In this document: positions 16,510 through 24,840 of the stretch, one piece after another
Position numbering within the stretch: position 1 is the stretch's first letter
Layout of the letters: every line of letters starts with the position of its first letter
Assembly: GCA_964655065.1 (NCBI GenBank)
Contig: CAZZLC010000026.1
Coordinates: 1 to 64,000, forward strand
Reading direction: 5' to 3'
From: DRPG01 sp964655065
Lineage (GTDB): Bacteria > Myxococcota_A > UBA796 > GCA-2862545
DNA: 64,000 nucleotides
Notes under the pieces: model-generated
The model's input: the letters and a program-made list of their open reading frames with translations, nothing else
Told to the model about the DNA's origin: nothing
Databases searched by the model: none
Translations under genes and position numbers: made by a program

Positions 16510-18930
16510 TCACGCAGGCAGGGTCGGGTGGCGTCCCCATCGCGGATCGGGGTCGGTGAACTGGATGTCCACCCGGCCCGCGTTGGGCTCGACGATCACG
16601 TTCCGGTCGAAGTGGGGCTCGAGCGCGGCCTGAACGTTCCGGTGGAAGCTCCGGTCGAGGTGCGAGACCTCGACGAGCTCGATGCGCGCTCGCGGCGGAG
16701 TGGGGATGCTCGCGAGGAACTCGACGAAGCTCATCATGGCCCGCACCGCGACCGTGGGCGTCGCCCGGGCGATCACCAGCGTGAAGGGCAGGTGCGGCTC
16801 CTGGCTGAACGCCATCTGGGCCTGAGCGGGGAGGTGGCGCGCCAGCGTCTGCGCCTTCGCTACGATGACGGACACCCAGCGGAGCTCCTGCTCCTCTGCG
16901 GTACCCGCCGCGTGGGCGCCGAGCACGGTGACCGCCTCGTCCTCGAACTCGTCGTCGGGTTCGGTGTCGACGGGGTCGAGCCGGGAGAGGGCTGCGAGCT
17001 TGCGAGCCTGCTCGTCGCGGGCCGACGGCTGGGCAGGCGGTGGACGGTGCGTGGCGGCTCGACGCGCGGTGTCTTGCGGGGGCGCCCCGAGCGGAGTCCC
17101 GCCTCGGGTGGCGAGCGGGCTGCGGGCTGGGGCGCCGCTCGGTCGGAGCCGGCCCGCGCTGGCAAACGGGGTCGCGCGCGACGCCCAGCTCCCCGAGCGC
17201 GCCCGGGCGAGGATTCCCTGCTGGGCGATGTTGCCCTCGACCGGGGTTCCACTGTGGACGGTGACGTCGTCGTCTTCGTCGACCTCGTCGGTCACGGTGT
17301 CGAGGGTGACCGGGGGCGGCTCCTCGCCGGCCTCGGCATCGTGGGCGGGGCCCGCATCGGGCAGGTCGAGGAGCTCCGACTCTCGCGGACGGTGGGGCAG
17401 CGTCGCGGACGGGTCCACCACCGGAACCCCCCGCACCGTGGTCGAGTCCGATGGGGCCGCGGGTCGCCGGACCTGGTCGGGCTGGGCTGGCGACTCGCGA
17501 ACCTCGGCCTCGTAGAACTCGACCTCGGCCGAGCCTCCGGCCGCAGCGGCTGGGCGGTCTCGGCCGGCAGTCGACTCCGTCGCCGGCCCGCTCGGCGAAG
17601 CCGAGCGCGCTGAGACCGAGATCTCGGCTTCACGGACGGCCGCCGGATCGTAGACGACCGGACCGCTGGTGGGCGGGATGGGGCCCGTCTCGGGGTCGAT
17701 GGGGGTGAGCAAGGGCTCGGACACGAGGGCGGGGTGGATCGAGGAGGACTCGATCATCTCGACCTCGGCCACGGCCTCGACCTCGATGTCGTCGGGCCCA
17801 TCGAGGTCGTCGTCCAGGTCCGTCAAAGGCACGAGCGAGGAGCTCTCGAGCGACGCGTCGAGGCCGACGGTGGACAGTTGGGAGGCCGGCACGTCCCAAG
17901 GGGCGGGCCGCGGGTCGCCGAGCAGGTCGGGAGACGTGGCGTCGGAAGGGTCGTCGGCCGACGAGAACGAATCCTCGCCCGCGACGGTGTCGGCAAGCCC
18001 AATCATGGGGTCGCCACCCTCGTCGAGCGCGCCCTCGTCGAACTCGGGCATCTCCGAGGAGCCCATGCGCGGCGTGGCGGAGAGCGGCGAGGGGGGGCGG
18101 CCGGGGATCGGTTCGGGCTGGAGCTCGACGTCCGGAGCCGAGGGCAGCCGGACGGGCACGGGCCCCGGACGCGGTCCGGGTGGCATCGTTCGCGATGGCG
18201 CGCCGAGCGGGCTGTAGGGGTAGTTCCGGCCGGCGGGAGACGGACTCTCCGGCACGGTCAGCCCGCTCGCTCGAGGTGGGGTGCGGGTGCTCCCGTGGGC
18301 GGGGACCGGCGTGCGGCGAAAGCCGTAGCCCCCGTCGGCGGCGCTGGTCTCGCCCGCGATACCGCGGGCCGGGGACGGCACCCGCACGGGTCCGGGCGAG
18401 ATGCTGCGCATGGAGGCCGGGGCCGGCGTGGCGATTCGTGGCCGCGCCTGGGCGGGCGTGTTGCTGCGAATGCGCTGGATCGCGGTGAGCCGCGTGATCT
18501 CGTTGATCAGCTGCTGGTGCTGCTTCTGCTCGAACGGAAGGAGCTTCGAGTCGCGGCCGATGGCGAGCGCCGCTCCCGTCGACATGGCCCAGGCGACACC
18601 CATGCACAGCGCGAGGACCCCGCACACCGCGGGCAAGGCGGGGACATCGTCGGGCACGTACGCGATGACCGACTCGACCTTGGCGAGCTCGCGCGCGAGC
18701 TCCGGTGAGAGGAAGGGCACGAGCAGGACCGCCAGGCCGCACAGCAACGCCATCACGCCGCAGAACGCGAACACGAAGCGAGCGAGGAGCACCGGATGGG
18801 CCGGCGACGAAGAGCGCAGTCGCTCGATCAACCGCCCGTAGTCGACGCGCTCTTCGAACTGGCGGAGCCGTCGCCGGGCGTCCTCGAGCATGCGCTCGAC
18901 TTCTTCTTGGTTCTCGTGAGTCTGGACCAT
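16510..18930 (-). CDS. membrane-anchored protein with long disordered region
   Basis: 806 residues, ATG at 18930. The first 45 residues are an acidic/basic helix likely to form a coiled coil (EEVERMLEDARRRLRQFEER). Two membrane helices follow (about 48-73 containing FVFAFCGVMALLCGLAVLLV, and about 98-125 containing CGVLALCMGVAWAMSTGAAL). Residues about 150-650 are Pro/Ser/Asp-rich and disordered, with repeated SPLGAPS/TPLGAPP-like short motifs. The C-terminal 130 residues (LRWVSVIVAKAQTLARHLPA onward) form a compact domain with no recognised family. First gene of the operon with the E1 fusion, so it may tether or regulate that pathway, but the sequence does not prove this. Confidence 0.72.
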   Translation of the reverse strand: MVQTHENQEEVERMLEDARRRLRQFEERVDYGRLIERLRSSSPAHPVLLARFVFAFCGVMALLCGLAVLLVPFLSPELARELAKVESVIAYVPDDVPALPAVCGVLALCMGVAWAMSTGAALAIGRDSKLLPFEQKQHQQLINEITRLTAIQRIRSNTPAQARPRIATPAPASMRSISPGPVRVPSPARGIAGETSAADGGYGFRRTPVPAHGSTRTPPRASGLTVPESPSPAGRNYPYSPLGAPSRTMPPGPRPGPVPVRLPSAPDVELQPEPIPGRPPSPLSATPRMGSSEMPEFDEGALDEGGDPMIGLADTVAGEDSFSSADDPSDATSPDLLGDPRPAPWDVPASQLSTVGLDASLESSSLVPLTDLDDDLDGPDDIEVEAVAEVEMIESSSIHPALVSEPLLTPIDPETGPIPPTSGPVVYDPAAVREAEISVSARSASPSGPATESTAGRDRPAAAAGGSAEVEFYEAEVRESPAQPDQVRRPAAPSDSTTVRGVPVVDPSATLPHRPRESELLDLPDAGPAHDAEAGEEPPPVTLDTVTDEVDEDDDVTVHSGTPVEGNIAQQGILARARSGSWASRATPFASAGRLRPSGAPARSPLATRGGTPLGAPPQDTARRAATHRPPPAQPSARDEQARKLAALSRLDPVDTEPDDEFEDEAVTVLGAHAAGTAEEQELRWVSVIVAKAQTLARHLPAQAQMAFSQEPHLPFTLVIARATPTVAVRAMMSFVEFLASIPTPPRARIELVEVSHLDRSFHRNVQAALEPHFDRNVIVEPNAGRVDIQFTDPDPRWGRHPTLPA

Positions 18931-19010
18931 GGGGTGTCGGTGTTCCTCGAGCCTCGACCCGGTTTGCTGGCACGGGGGGCGGTGGTCGCTCGGGACGCGC
19001 CGGTGGGCTT

Positions 19011-20609
19011 CTAGTCTACCCGAGCGTCACGCGCATCGCGAATCGGGGGACTCCCGACGGAGACGCGGACCCTGACGGGCCTGCCGAGGGTCGTCGATAG
19101 CCGGTTGACGCTCCGCTCCGCAGCCCACCGTTCGATGTGCGCTTCCTCCGGGACCCAGGCGGTCAGGGTCACGGCGGTCCCATCGTCCTCGATCGCCAAC
19201 TCTTGAACCTGCTGACAATGGGAGCGGTCCAGAGCGTCCGCCATGCGGAGGATCGCCGACAGCAGCTCGACCTGACGCTGCTGGGGGAGCTCGAGCGCGG
19301 CGTACGTGGGGTGCTCGGACTTGGGACGTCCCTTGTGGTAGCGCACGAGGTTGCCGAGTACCGCGACCTCGGGCCCGGTGAACCCCACCATGCGGCAGTT
19401 GAGGACCAGATACTGCCCGTGCTTGTGGTGATCCCGCCCGTCGATGTGATGGCCGATGTCGTGCAGAAGTGCGGCGTCCTCGAGCATCGCCCGCCAGGAC
19501 GAGCGCGTACCGTCGTCGTCGAGCTCCTGGAGCCGAAGCCCGTCGTACAGGGCGAGGGCGAGTCGGCAGACGTGTTCGACGTGGGCGCGGTCGCTGATGA
19601 ACCGGTCCATCATGCGCAGCACGGTGCGCCGTCGGGGCGACCCGCCGGGTGCGGTGGCCAGCAGCTCGGGTCGATGCCGCTCCACCCAGTCCGCGAGCAG
19701 GCCGTCGCGAAGGGAGCGGTCGGAGGTGACGAGGTCGAGATCGGGGAAGGCCTCGAGGACGTGACGAACGACCACGGCGGCGGCAGGGAGCGTGGCTCGC
19801 CGGCGTGGGTCCATCCCCGGGACGTCGGCGAGGCGCGTCCGCTTGGTCGTCGCGAAGATGGCCTCGAGCGGACCGAGCTCCGGCAACCGGAGGACGAGGC
19901 CCTGGCCGTGCGGCGTCTCGTAGTCGCCTCGCTGCCGCGTGACCATGCGGCCGAGGGTGCGGATGGAGCCGCTCGTTCCCACCAGCTCGGAGACGCCCCT
20001 CTCCGCCGCCCGGGCCCGGATGGCATCGAGGGGGGCCTCGAGGGTGTCGGCAACGTGGTCCGCGAGCGCGGCCAGCTCCCCCTTGCGTGGCGGGTCGCTC
20101 TCGAGGAACCGCTCGGCGAGCCGGATGTGACCGAGCGGCAACGAACGGGCGAGTCTCACGCCGGTTTCGTCGCCCAGCACGAGCTCCAGCGAGCCGCCGC
20201 CGATGTCCACGATCAAGGCGGGGCCGTCTCCGAAGTCGAGGTCGGCCTTGATTCCCTGGAAGAGCAGCCGGGCCTCCTCGGTGCCCGACACGGTGCGGAC
20301 GTGGATCCCGGTCTGTTCGCGCACCGCTCGCACGAAGGCGGAGCCGTTCTCCGCCTCGCGGACCGCAGAGGTGGCGGCCGCCGTGACCGCCTCGACGCCC
20401 AGCGCCTCGACGGTCCGCTGGTAGGCGGTGAGCGCGTGGAGCCCGCGGGCCATCGCGTCCTCGGCGAGCCGTGTGCTCCCGAGGCCGCCGCGGCCGAGCT
20501 CGACCTGGTTGCGCTGCTTCTCCACGGTGCGGATCGACCCGTCGGGCCCGACGTCCGCGACGAGGAGGTGGATCGAGTTGGTGCCGACGTCGATTGCCGC
20601 CACCCTCAC
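19011..20609 (-). CDS. Ppx/GppA exopolyphosphatase/guanosine pentaphosphatase with HD domain
   Basis: 532 residues from GTG 20609, with GGAGG upstream and a GTGA overlap with the TPR-like gene. The actin-like phosphatase domain begins AAIDVGTNSIHLLVADV and has the second phosphate loop LIVDIGGGSLELVLG. The Glu-containing AATSAVREAENG loop matches Ppx/GppA. The C-terminal third is an HD-type helical domain (LHDIGHHIDGRDHHKHGQYL), as in the long Ppx subfamily of about 500 residues. It is expected to hydrolyse polyphosphate and/or pppGpp in the cytoplasm and so link to the stringent response. Confidence 0.92.
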   Translation of the reverse strand: MRVAAIDVGTNSIHLLVADVGPDGSIRTVEKQRNQVELGRGGLGSTRLAEDAMARGLHALTAYQRTVEALGVEAVTAAATSAVREAENGSAFVRAVREQTGIHVRTVSGTEEARLLFQGIKADLDFGDGPALIVDIGGGSLELVLGDETGVRLARSLPLGHIRLAERFLESDPPRKGELAALADHVADTLEAPLDAIRARAAERGVSELVGTSGSIRTLGRMVTRQRGDYETPHGQGLVLRLPELGPLEAIFATTKRTRLADVPGMDPRRRATLPAAAVVVRHVLEAFPDLDLVTSDRSLRDGLLADWVERHRPELLATAPGGSPRRRTVLRMMDRFISDRAHVEHVCRLALALYDGLRLQELDDDGTRSSWRAMLEDAALLHDIGHHIDGRDHHKHGQYLVLNCRMVGFTGPEVAVLGNLVRYHKGRPKSEHPTYAALELPQQRQVELLSAILRMADALDRSHCQQVQELAIEDDGTAVTLTAWVPEEAHIERWAAERSVNRLSTTLGRPVRVRVSVGSPPIRDARDARVD

Positions 20610-21310
20610 GGCTCCTCCTCCCAGGGGCCCTTCTCGCGGGGGAGCGGTACGCCGTGGCCCTGAGCGGCCTTCACGACCGTGGTGACGAGATTGTGGTCAC
20701 CGAAGAGGTCGGCCGCGGCAAGGGCGCGCTCGATCTCGACGACCGCTCGCCCCGGGTCGGCGCGGGCGAGCGAGAGTCGCGCGAGCACCTCGAGGCGGAC
20801 GTCCCCCAGCGTCATGGCGTCGACCAGGGCGCGCTCCGCGATCTCGGCCGCAGGTTCGCGCCGGCCGACGTCCACCTCCGCGTTGGCCTTTCGGACGAGA
20901 ACCTCCACGAACGCCCGAGGGTCGCGCGCTCGGGTCTCGATCTCCTCGACGGACATCGCGGCCAGCCGCTCGGACTGTGCGAGGGCTCGCTCGTCCAGCT
21001 CGACCCGCGCAGCCACGCGCTCGGACAGCTCCTCGAGCTGGGCGCGGTCGTCGCTGGGGGGTGCGATCGCCAGGGCCTCGTCGATCAACGGACGAGCCTC
21101 GGACGCGCGGTCGGTCTCGAGGTAGGCCTGCGCGAGGAGCGACAGGGCACGAGCCCGCACGTCGACGAGGTCGTCGACCGAGGCGAGCCCCGCGACCACC
21201 TCCCGCAGGGGAGCGACCGCCTCGGCGGGACGCCCCTGCTGCAGGTGGGTGAGGCCGGCGCGCAGCTGACCGGCAAGGCGCTCGGCGTTCGGGTCGTGCT
21301 CGTCAGCCAT
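20606..21310 (-). CDS. TPR-like helical repeat protein
   Basis: 234 residues from ATG 21310; an upstream in-frame extension is out-of-frame neighbour sequence. Consecutive 34-residue-like helical pairs are visible: LRAGLTHLQQGRPAEAVAPL, then RALSLLAQAYLETDRASEAR, then VLVRKANAEVDVGRREPAAE and LARLSLARADPGRAVVEIE. No signal peptide. It overlaps the upstream SAHH-like gene by 8 bp and the downstream ppx gene by 4 bp, so the three are co-translated. Probably a protein-interaction module; partner unknown. Confidence 0.75.
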   Translation of the reverse strand: MADEHDPNAERLAGQLRAGLTHLQQGRPAEAVAPLREVVAGLASVDDLVDVRARALSLLAQAYLETDRASEARPLIDEALAIAPPSDDRAQLEELSERVAARVELDERALAQSERLAAMSVEEIETRARDPRAFVEVLVRKANAEVDVGRREPAAEIAERALVDAMTLGDVRLEVLARLSLARADPGRAVVEIERALAAADLFGDHNLVTTVVKAAQGHGVPLPREKGPWEEEP

Positions 21311-22463
21311 GGACCGAGGGGTCGAGGGCCTGGAGGGCGAAGCGGGCCGCACGGTTCTCGATGTCGTCGGGGATCGGCACCTCGCCGGTGCGCAGGTCGG
21401 GTTGCGAGGTCAGCCACTCGAGCGTCAGCCCGAGCACTGCGAAGTGCAGGAGCACCGGCTCGGGCGAGCCCGAGTTGAGGATGATGTTCAACGGGTGACC
21501 ATCGCCGAGCACCGTCACGTAGCGACCGTTCTGCAGCTGGTACCGAGCCACCTGATCGCTGATGTGGTCACGGTTCTTGGCGGCGCGCCGGATGCCCGCC
21601 ACGTCGAACTCGTCGCCCCCGTGCCCGGCGTTGACGAGGATGATGCCGTCGCGGGCGTAGCTCAGGTGGTCCACGGTGACCGCGTCGCGCCGGCCGGTGG
21701 CGGTGACGAGGAGCCCCGCCCGCTTCAGCCCGTCGTCGAGGCTCGGGGTCGGGTAGCCGTCGTAGTGGGCGAAAAGGCGGCGGACGGGGTCCGTGTCGCA
21801 GACCTCGACCGACATCCCGGCCGCTCTCGCGTAGCGAGCGAGTCCGCGCCCCACGGGACCGTACCCGACGACGAGGACGCGACGCCCCGCGAGGTGCATG
21901 CCCGTGCTCTGGCTCACCGCCTGCCAGATGGCCTCGCCCACGCCGTGTCGGTTCTCGACCCGGTCGCGGAGCCGGCCGTCGTTGATGTTGACCACGGGAA
22001 ACGGCACCCCGCCCCGGAGCTGCAGACGCGCGATGCCCGAGCGCGTGATCTCGACGGCGGCGCGCACGTTGTCGAGCCCGGCCCGGCTCCGGTCGAGCAG
22101 AGAGTCGAGCAGCTCGAATCCGGTGTCGACAATGAAGTGGGGCTCGTGCTCCAGCGTCTGGAGGTAGCGGTCCTCCATGTCTCCGCCGGTGTACACGGTG
22201 AAGCCCAGGTTCCGGAGCAGATCCACGCTCGCGCTGTCGGTCGTCCGCTCGCTCGCGGCCGTGAGCACGAACTGCCCCCCTCCGAGCGACAGCTCCCGCA
22301 CGAGACTCGCGGTGAGCGAGGTCAGGTGCAGGTTGAGCCCGATGGTCAGGCCCTCCCACGGTCGCGTGGCGGCCCAGTGATTCCCGAGCCGCGGCAGGAT
22401 GGGGAAGAATGCATTGATGCGGCCGACCTCCTGCTCGGCGGCCAGGGACCGATCTTCGGACAA
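21303..22463 (-). CDS. divergent S-adenosylhomocysteine hydrolase-like protein
   Basis: 386 residues with a TTG start at 22463 preceded by GGGAG. Overall order follows SAHH: LTIGLNLHLTSLTASLV (His46 equivalent to human His55), a substrate lobe, FPVVNINDGRLRDRVEN, then the NAD-binding loop VVGYGPVGRGLARYARAAG and VNAGHGGDEFDV. By eye against the human enzyme, key positions are changed: Arg166 for Lys186, Glu170 for Asp190, Val175 for Cys195, Thr114 for Asp131 and Ile139 for Glu156. The C-terminal tail with Lys426/Tyr430 is missing. NAD binding is therefore likely, but the standard hydrolysis reaction is doubtful. Canonical SAHH is 430-490 residues. It is translationally coupled to the TPR-like and Ppx genes. 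Confidence 0.75.
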   Translation of the reverse strand: MSEDRSLAAEQEVGRINAFFPILPRLGNHWAATRPWEGLTIGLNLHLTSLTASLVRELSLGGGQFVLTAASERTTDSASVDLLRNLGFTVYTGGDMEDRYLQTLEHEPHFIVDTGFELLDSLLDRSRAGLDNVRAAVEITRSGIARLQLRGGVPFPVVNINDGRLRDRVENRHGVGEAIWQAVSQSTGMHLAGRRVLVVGYGPVGRGLARYARAAGMSVEVCDTDPVRRLFAHYDGYPTPSLDDGLKRAGLLVTATGRRDAVTVDHLSYARDGIILVNAGHGGDEFDVAGIRRAAKNRDHISDQVARYQLQNGRYVTVLGDGHPLNIILNSGSPEPVLLHFAVLGLTLEWLTSQPDLRTGEVPIPDDIENRAARFALQALDPSVHG

Positions 22464-22512
22464 GGCGTCTCCCGGTGAATCCCCGCCGTAACCCGGGTCC
22501 CCGGCGGCGCCC

Positions 22513-22842
22513 TCAGAGCGAGGTGACCGCTCCGACGCACGCGCTGTCGGCCTCGACGAGCACGTTCTCGAAGCAGCCGGCCGTGGGATCGGTGGACGGG
22601 TCCTCGGGGTTGGCGACGTAGCACTCCCCGTCCTCGACGCCGTCGGAGAGGCAGTCGAGGTATTCCTCCAGGAGGTCGACCTGCTCGGGAGCGCAGTCGC
22701 GGATCGTGGTCCGGCAGCTCGCGAGAGCGGCCTCGGACGGCGGATCGTCGCAGTCGGTGCGGAGATCCCCCGCTCGGTTGCACACGTTGCCGCTGCCACA
22801 GCCGACCAGGGTGGTGAGAAGGACGATGAGCATCGCTCGCAT
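22513..22842 (-). CDS. small cysteine-rich lipoprotein
   Basis: 109 residues. ATG at 22842 has GGAGG four bases upstream. The signal peptide MRAMLIVLLTTLVGC ends in a good lipobox (LVG-Cys15). The mature part is acidic and holds several cysteines (NVCNRAG, RTDCDDP, ASCRTTIRDCAP, DCLSDG, GECYV, GCFENV, DSACVG), consistent with multiple disulfides in the periplasm or on the surface. No known family is recognised; such short Cys/Asp-rich lipoproteins are common in myxobacteria. It lies 50 bp upstream of the SAHH-like gene on the same strand and diverges from the YihY gene. Confidence 0.75.
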   Translation of the reverse strand: MRAMLIVLLTTLVGCGSGNVCNRAGDLRTDCDDPPSEAALASCRTTIRDCAPEQVDLLEEYLDCLSDGVEDGECYVANPEDPSTDPTAGCFENVLVEADSACVGAVTSL

Positions 22843-22929
22843 GACACCTCCAGCAGGGGCCATCCTACTCCGAGTGAAACGCGTGACCGGGCCCGAGCCG
22901 CCAATTAGGGCGGCCCTGGAGGTCGCAGC

Positions 22930-23799
22930 ATGGCCGACGAGTCGACGGCAACCAGGTCGTGGTTGATGCCCCCCGAGGGGTGGTTCACGACGATTCGCCG
23001 GGTGTTCGAGGAGCTGGGAGAAGACAATCTCACCGTGGTGGCCGCGGGGGTCGCGTTCTACTTCCTGCTGTCGGTGGTCCCCCTGCTCGCGGCCATGATC
23101 TCGATCTACGGGCTCGTCGCGGACCCCGCGCTGGTTCAGGAGACCGTGCTCTCGACCGCGAGCCTGCTCCCCGACGAGAGTCGCGAGGTGCTCGAGTCGC
23201 AGCTGCTGCGGATCTCGGCCAACAACGAGGATTCGCTGTCCATCGGGGTGATGAGCGGGATCGTCCTGTCGCTCTGGTCCGCCGCTTACGGCATCAATGC
23301 GCTGATGGTGGGGCTCAACGTGGCGTACGACGCCCGCGAGACCCGTCACATCGTGCTTCGCTATCTCGTGTCGTTCGCGCTGCTCGGCGCGGGTATGGTA
23401 CCCGCGATGGTGGGGATCACGGTCCTCGCGGTGGTGCCCGCCGTCCTCGTCACCTGGGGGTTCGACGGGGTCGGCACGATCGTCGACGAGTTGCTGCGCT
23501 GGCCCCTGCTCGCTCTGGCGTTCCTGCTCTACCTGGCCCTGCTGTATCGGTACGGCCCCTCCCGGCCCCCCGAGCGCACGGTGTGGGTAGGGCCGGGGGC
23601 CGTGTTCGCCACCCTGGCGTGGCTCGCGGTGAGCCTCGGGTTCGCGAACTACGTCAGCACCTTCGCGACCTACACCGAGACCTACGGCAGCCTCGCCGGC
23701 GTGATTGTCACGCTGGTGTGGCTGTGGCTGACCGCGCTGGTGGTTCTCGTGGGAGCCGAGTTCAACGCCGAGCTCGAGCGCCAGACGTCGACCAGCTGA
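22930..23799 (+). CDS. YihY/virulence factor BrkB family membrane protein
   Basis: 289 residues with six predicted membrane helices. The family hallmark near the start, AAGVAFYFLLSVVPLLAAM, follows the amphipathic segment FEELGEDNLTVVAAG. A central LWSAAYGINALMVGLNVAYD and the last helix VWLWLTALVVLVGAEFNAEL are typical. Function in this family is poorly defined (formerly mis-called ribonuclease BN). ATG at 22930 follows GGAGG. Thirty bases separate it from the mltB-like gene, probably the same transcript. Confidence 0.9.
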   Translation: MADESTATRSWLMPPEGWFTTIRRVFEELGEDNLTVVAAGVAFYFLLSVVPLLAAMISIYGLVADPALVQETVLSTASLLPDESREVLESQLLRISANNEDSLSIGVMSGIVLSLWSAAYGINALMVGLNVAYDARETRHIVLRYLVSFALLGAGMVPAMVGITVLAVVPAVLVTWGFDGVGTIVDELLRWPLLALAFLLYLALLYRYGPSRPPERTVWVGPGAVFATLAWLAVSLGFANYVSTFATYTETYGSLAGVIVTLVWLWLTALVVLVGAEFNAELERQTSTS

Positions 23800-23829
23800 C
23801 CGCCCCCCGTCCCCCGTGAGGAGAGCTCG

Positions 23830-24798
23830 ATGATCGCGTTCCTGTCGCTGTTGGTCGCCCACGCCGCACCCGACGACCCCGCACCCGACGCCGCTCCGAA
23901 CCCACCTCCGGCGGCGCCCGAGCTGAACCGCAAGCACGTGGCCGAGGTCGCGCGGGCGGCGGGACTGTCCACCGACGAGGTCGCGACCCTCATCGCGCCG
24001 CTCGAGCGAGACGAGAGCGTGCTCGAGAGGCTGGCCACCCCGTGGGAGCGCAAGCCCTGGCACGAGTACCGCGACCTCTTCCTCACCGACGAGCGTATCG
24101 AGAAGGGCCGCCAGTTCCTCGCTCGTCACGAAGCGACGTTCGTTCGTGCCGAGCGCACCTACGGTGTCCCGAAGCAGGTGGTCCTCGCCATCCTCGGGGT
24201 CGAGACGCGGTACGGGGAGCGCATGGGCGAGGACGTCATCGCCCGATCGTTGTTCACGCTCGGGTTCTTCCACGAGCGACGCGGCCCCTACTTCCGCGAG
24301 GAGCTCGGCCACTTCTTGAAGCTCGCCGCGCGCGAGGAGTGGTCCATCCTCGAGCGCAAGGGCTCGTACGCCGGCGCGATGGGGATGGGCCAGTTCATGC
24401 CCAGCAGCTACCTCGAGTACGCGGTCGACTTCGACGAGGACGGCAAGACCGACCTGTTCGGCAGTCCGGCGGACGCGATCGGCAGCGTCGCCCGCTACCT
24501 CGCGCTCCATGGGTGGCTCAAAGGGGAGCCCATCCTTCTCGAGGCCACGCTGGCCAAGGGGGCGGCGGCCAAGGTCCGCAAGGGCCTTCGGCTCGACTCG
24601 ACCGTGGGCGCGCTCCAGCGGACGGGTGTGGACATCGTCGGAGAGCCGGACCCGCACGCACGCGCCAAGCTGTTCGCGTTCGAGACGGCCGACGGCGTCG
24701 AGCACCGCGTCGGCTTGCCGAACTTCTACGTGATCACGCGCTACAACCGCAGCACGCTGTACGCAAGGGCGGTCGCCGACCTCGCTGCCGCATACTGA
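23830..24798 (+). CDS. lytic murein transglycosylase (MltB family)
   Basis: 322 residues with a short signal sequence (MIAFLSLLVAHAAP). The MltB/SLT-2 domain shows AERTYGVPKQVVLAILGVET with catalytic Glu125 in VETRYG, then GSYAGAMGMGQFMPSSYLEY and the DFDEDGKTDLFGS segment, all conserved in MltB. It cleaves peptidoglycan glycan strands to 1,6-anhydro products in the periplasm. There is no lipobox cysteine, so it may be soluble, unlike E. coli MltB. It ends 42 bp before the convergent MATE gene. Confidence 0.92.
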   Translation: MIAFLSLLVAHAAPDDPAPDAAPNPPPAAPELNRKHVAEVARAAGLSTDEVATLIAPLERDESVLERLATPWERKPWHEYRDLFLTDERIEKGRQFLARHEATFVRAERTYGVPKQVVLAILGVETRYGERMGEDVIARSLFTLGFFHERRGPYFREELGHFLKLAAREEWSILERKGSYAGAMGMGQFMPSSYLEYAVDFDEDGKTDLFGSPADAIGSVARYLALHGWLKGEPILLEATLAKGAAAKVRKGLRLDSTVGALQRTGVDIVGEPDPHARAKLFAFETADGVEHRVGLPNFYVITRYNRSTLYARAVADLAAAY

Positions 24799-24840
24799 CG
24801 GGACGGCGAACGAAGCGAGGGTCGAGCGGAGGGCGCGGAG

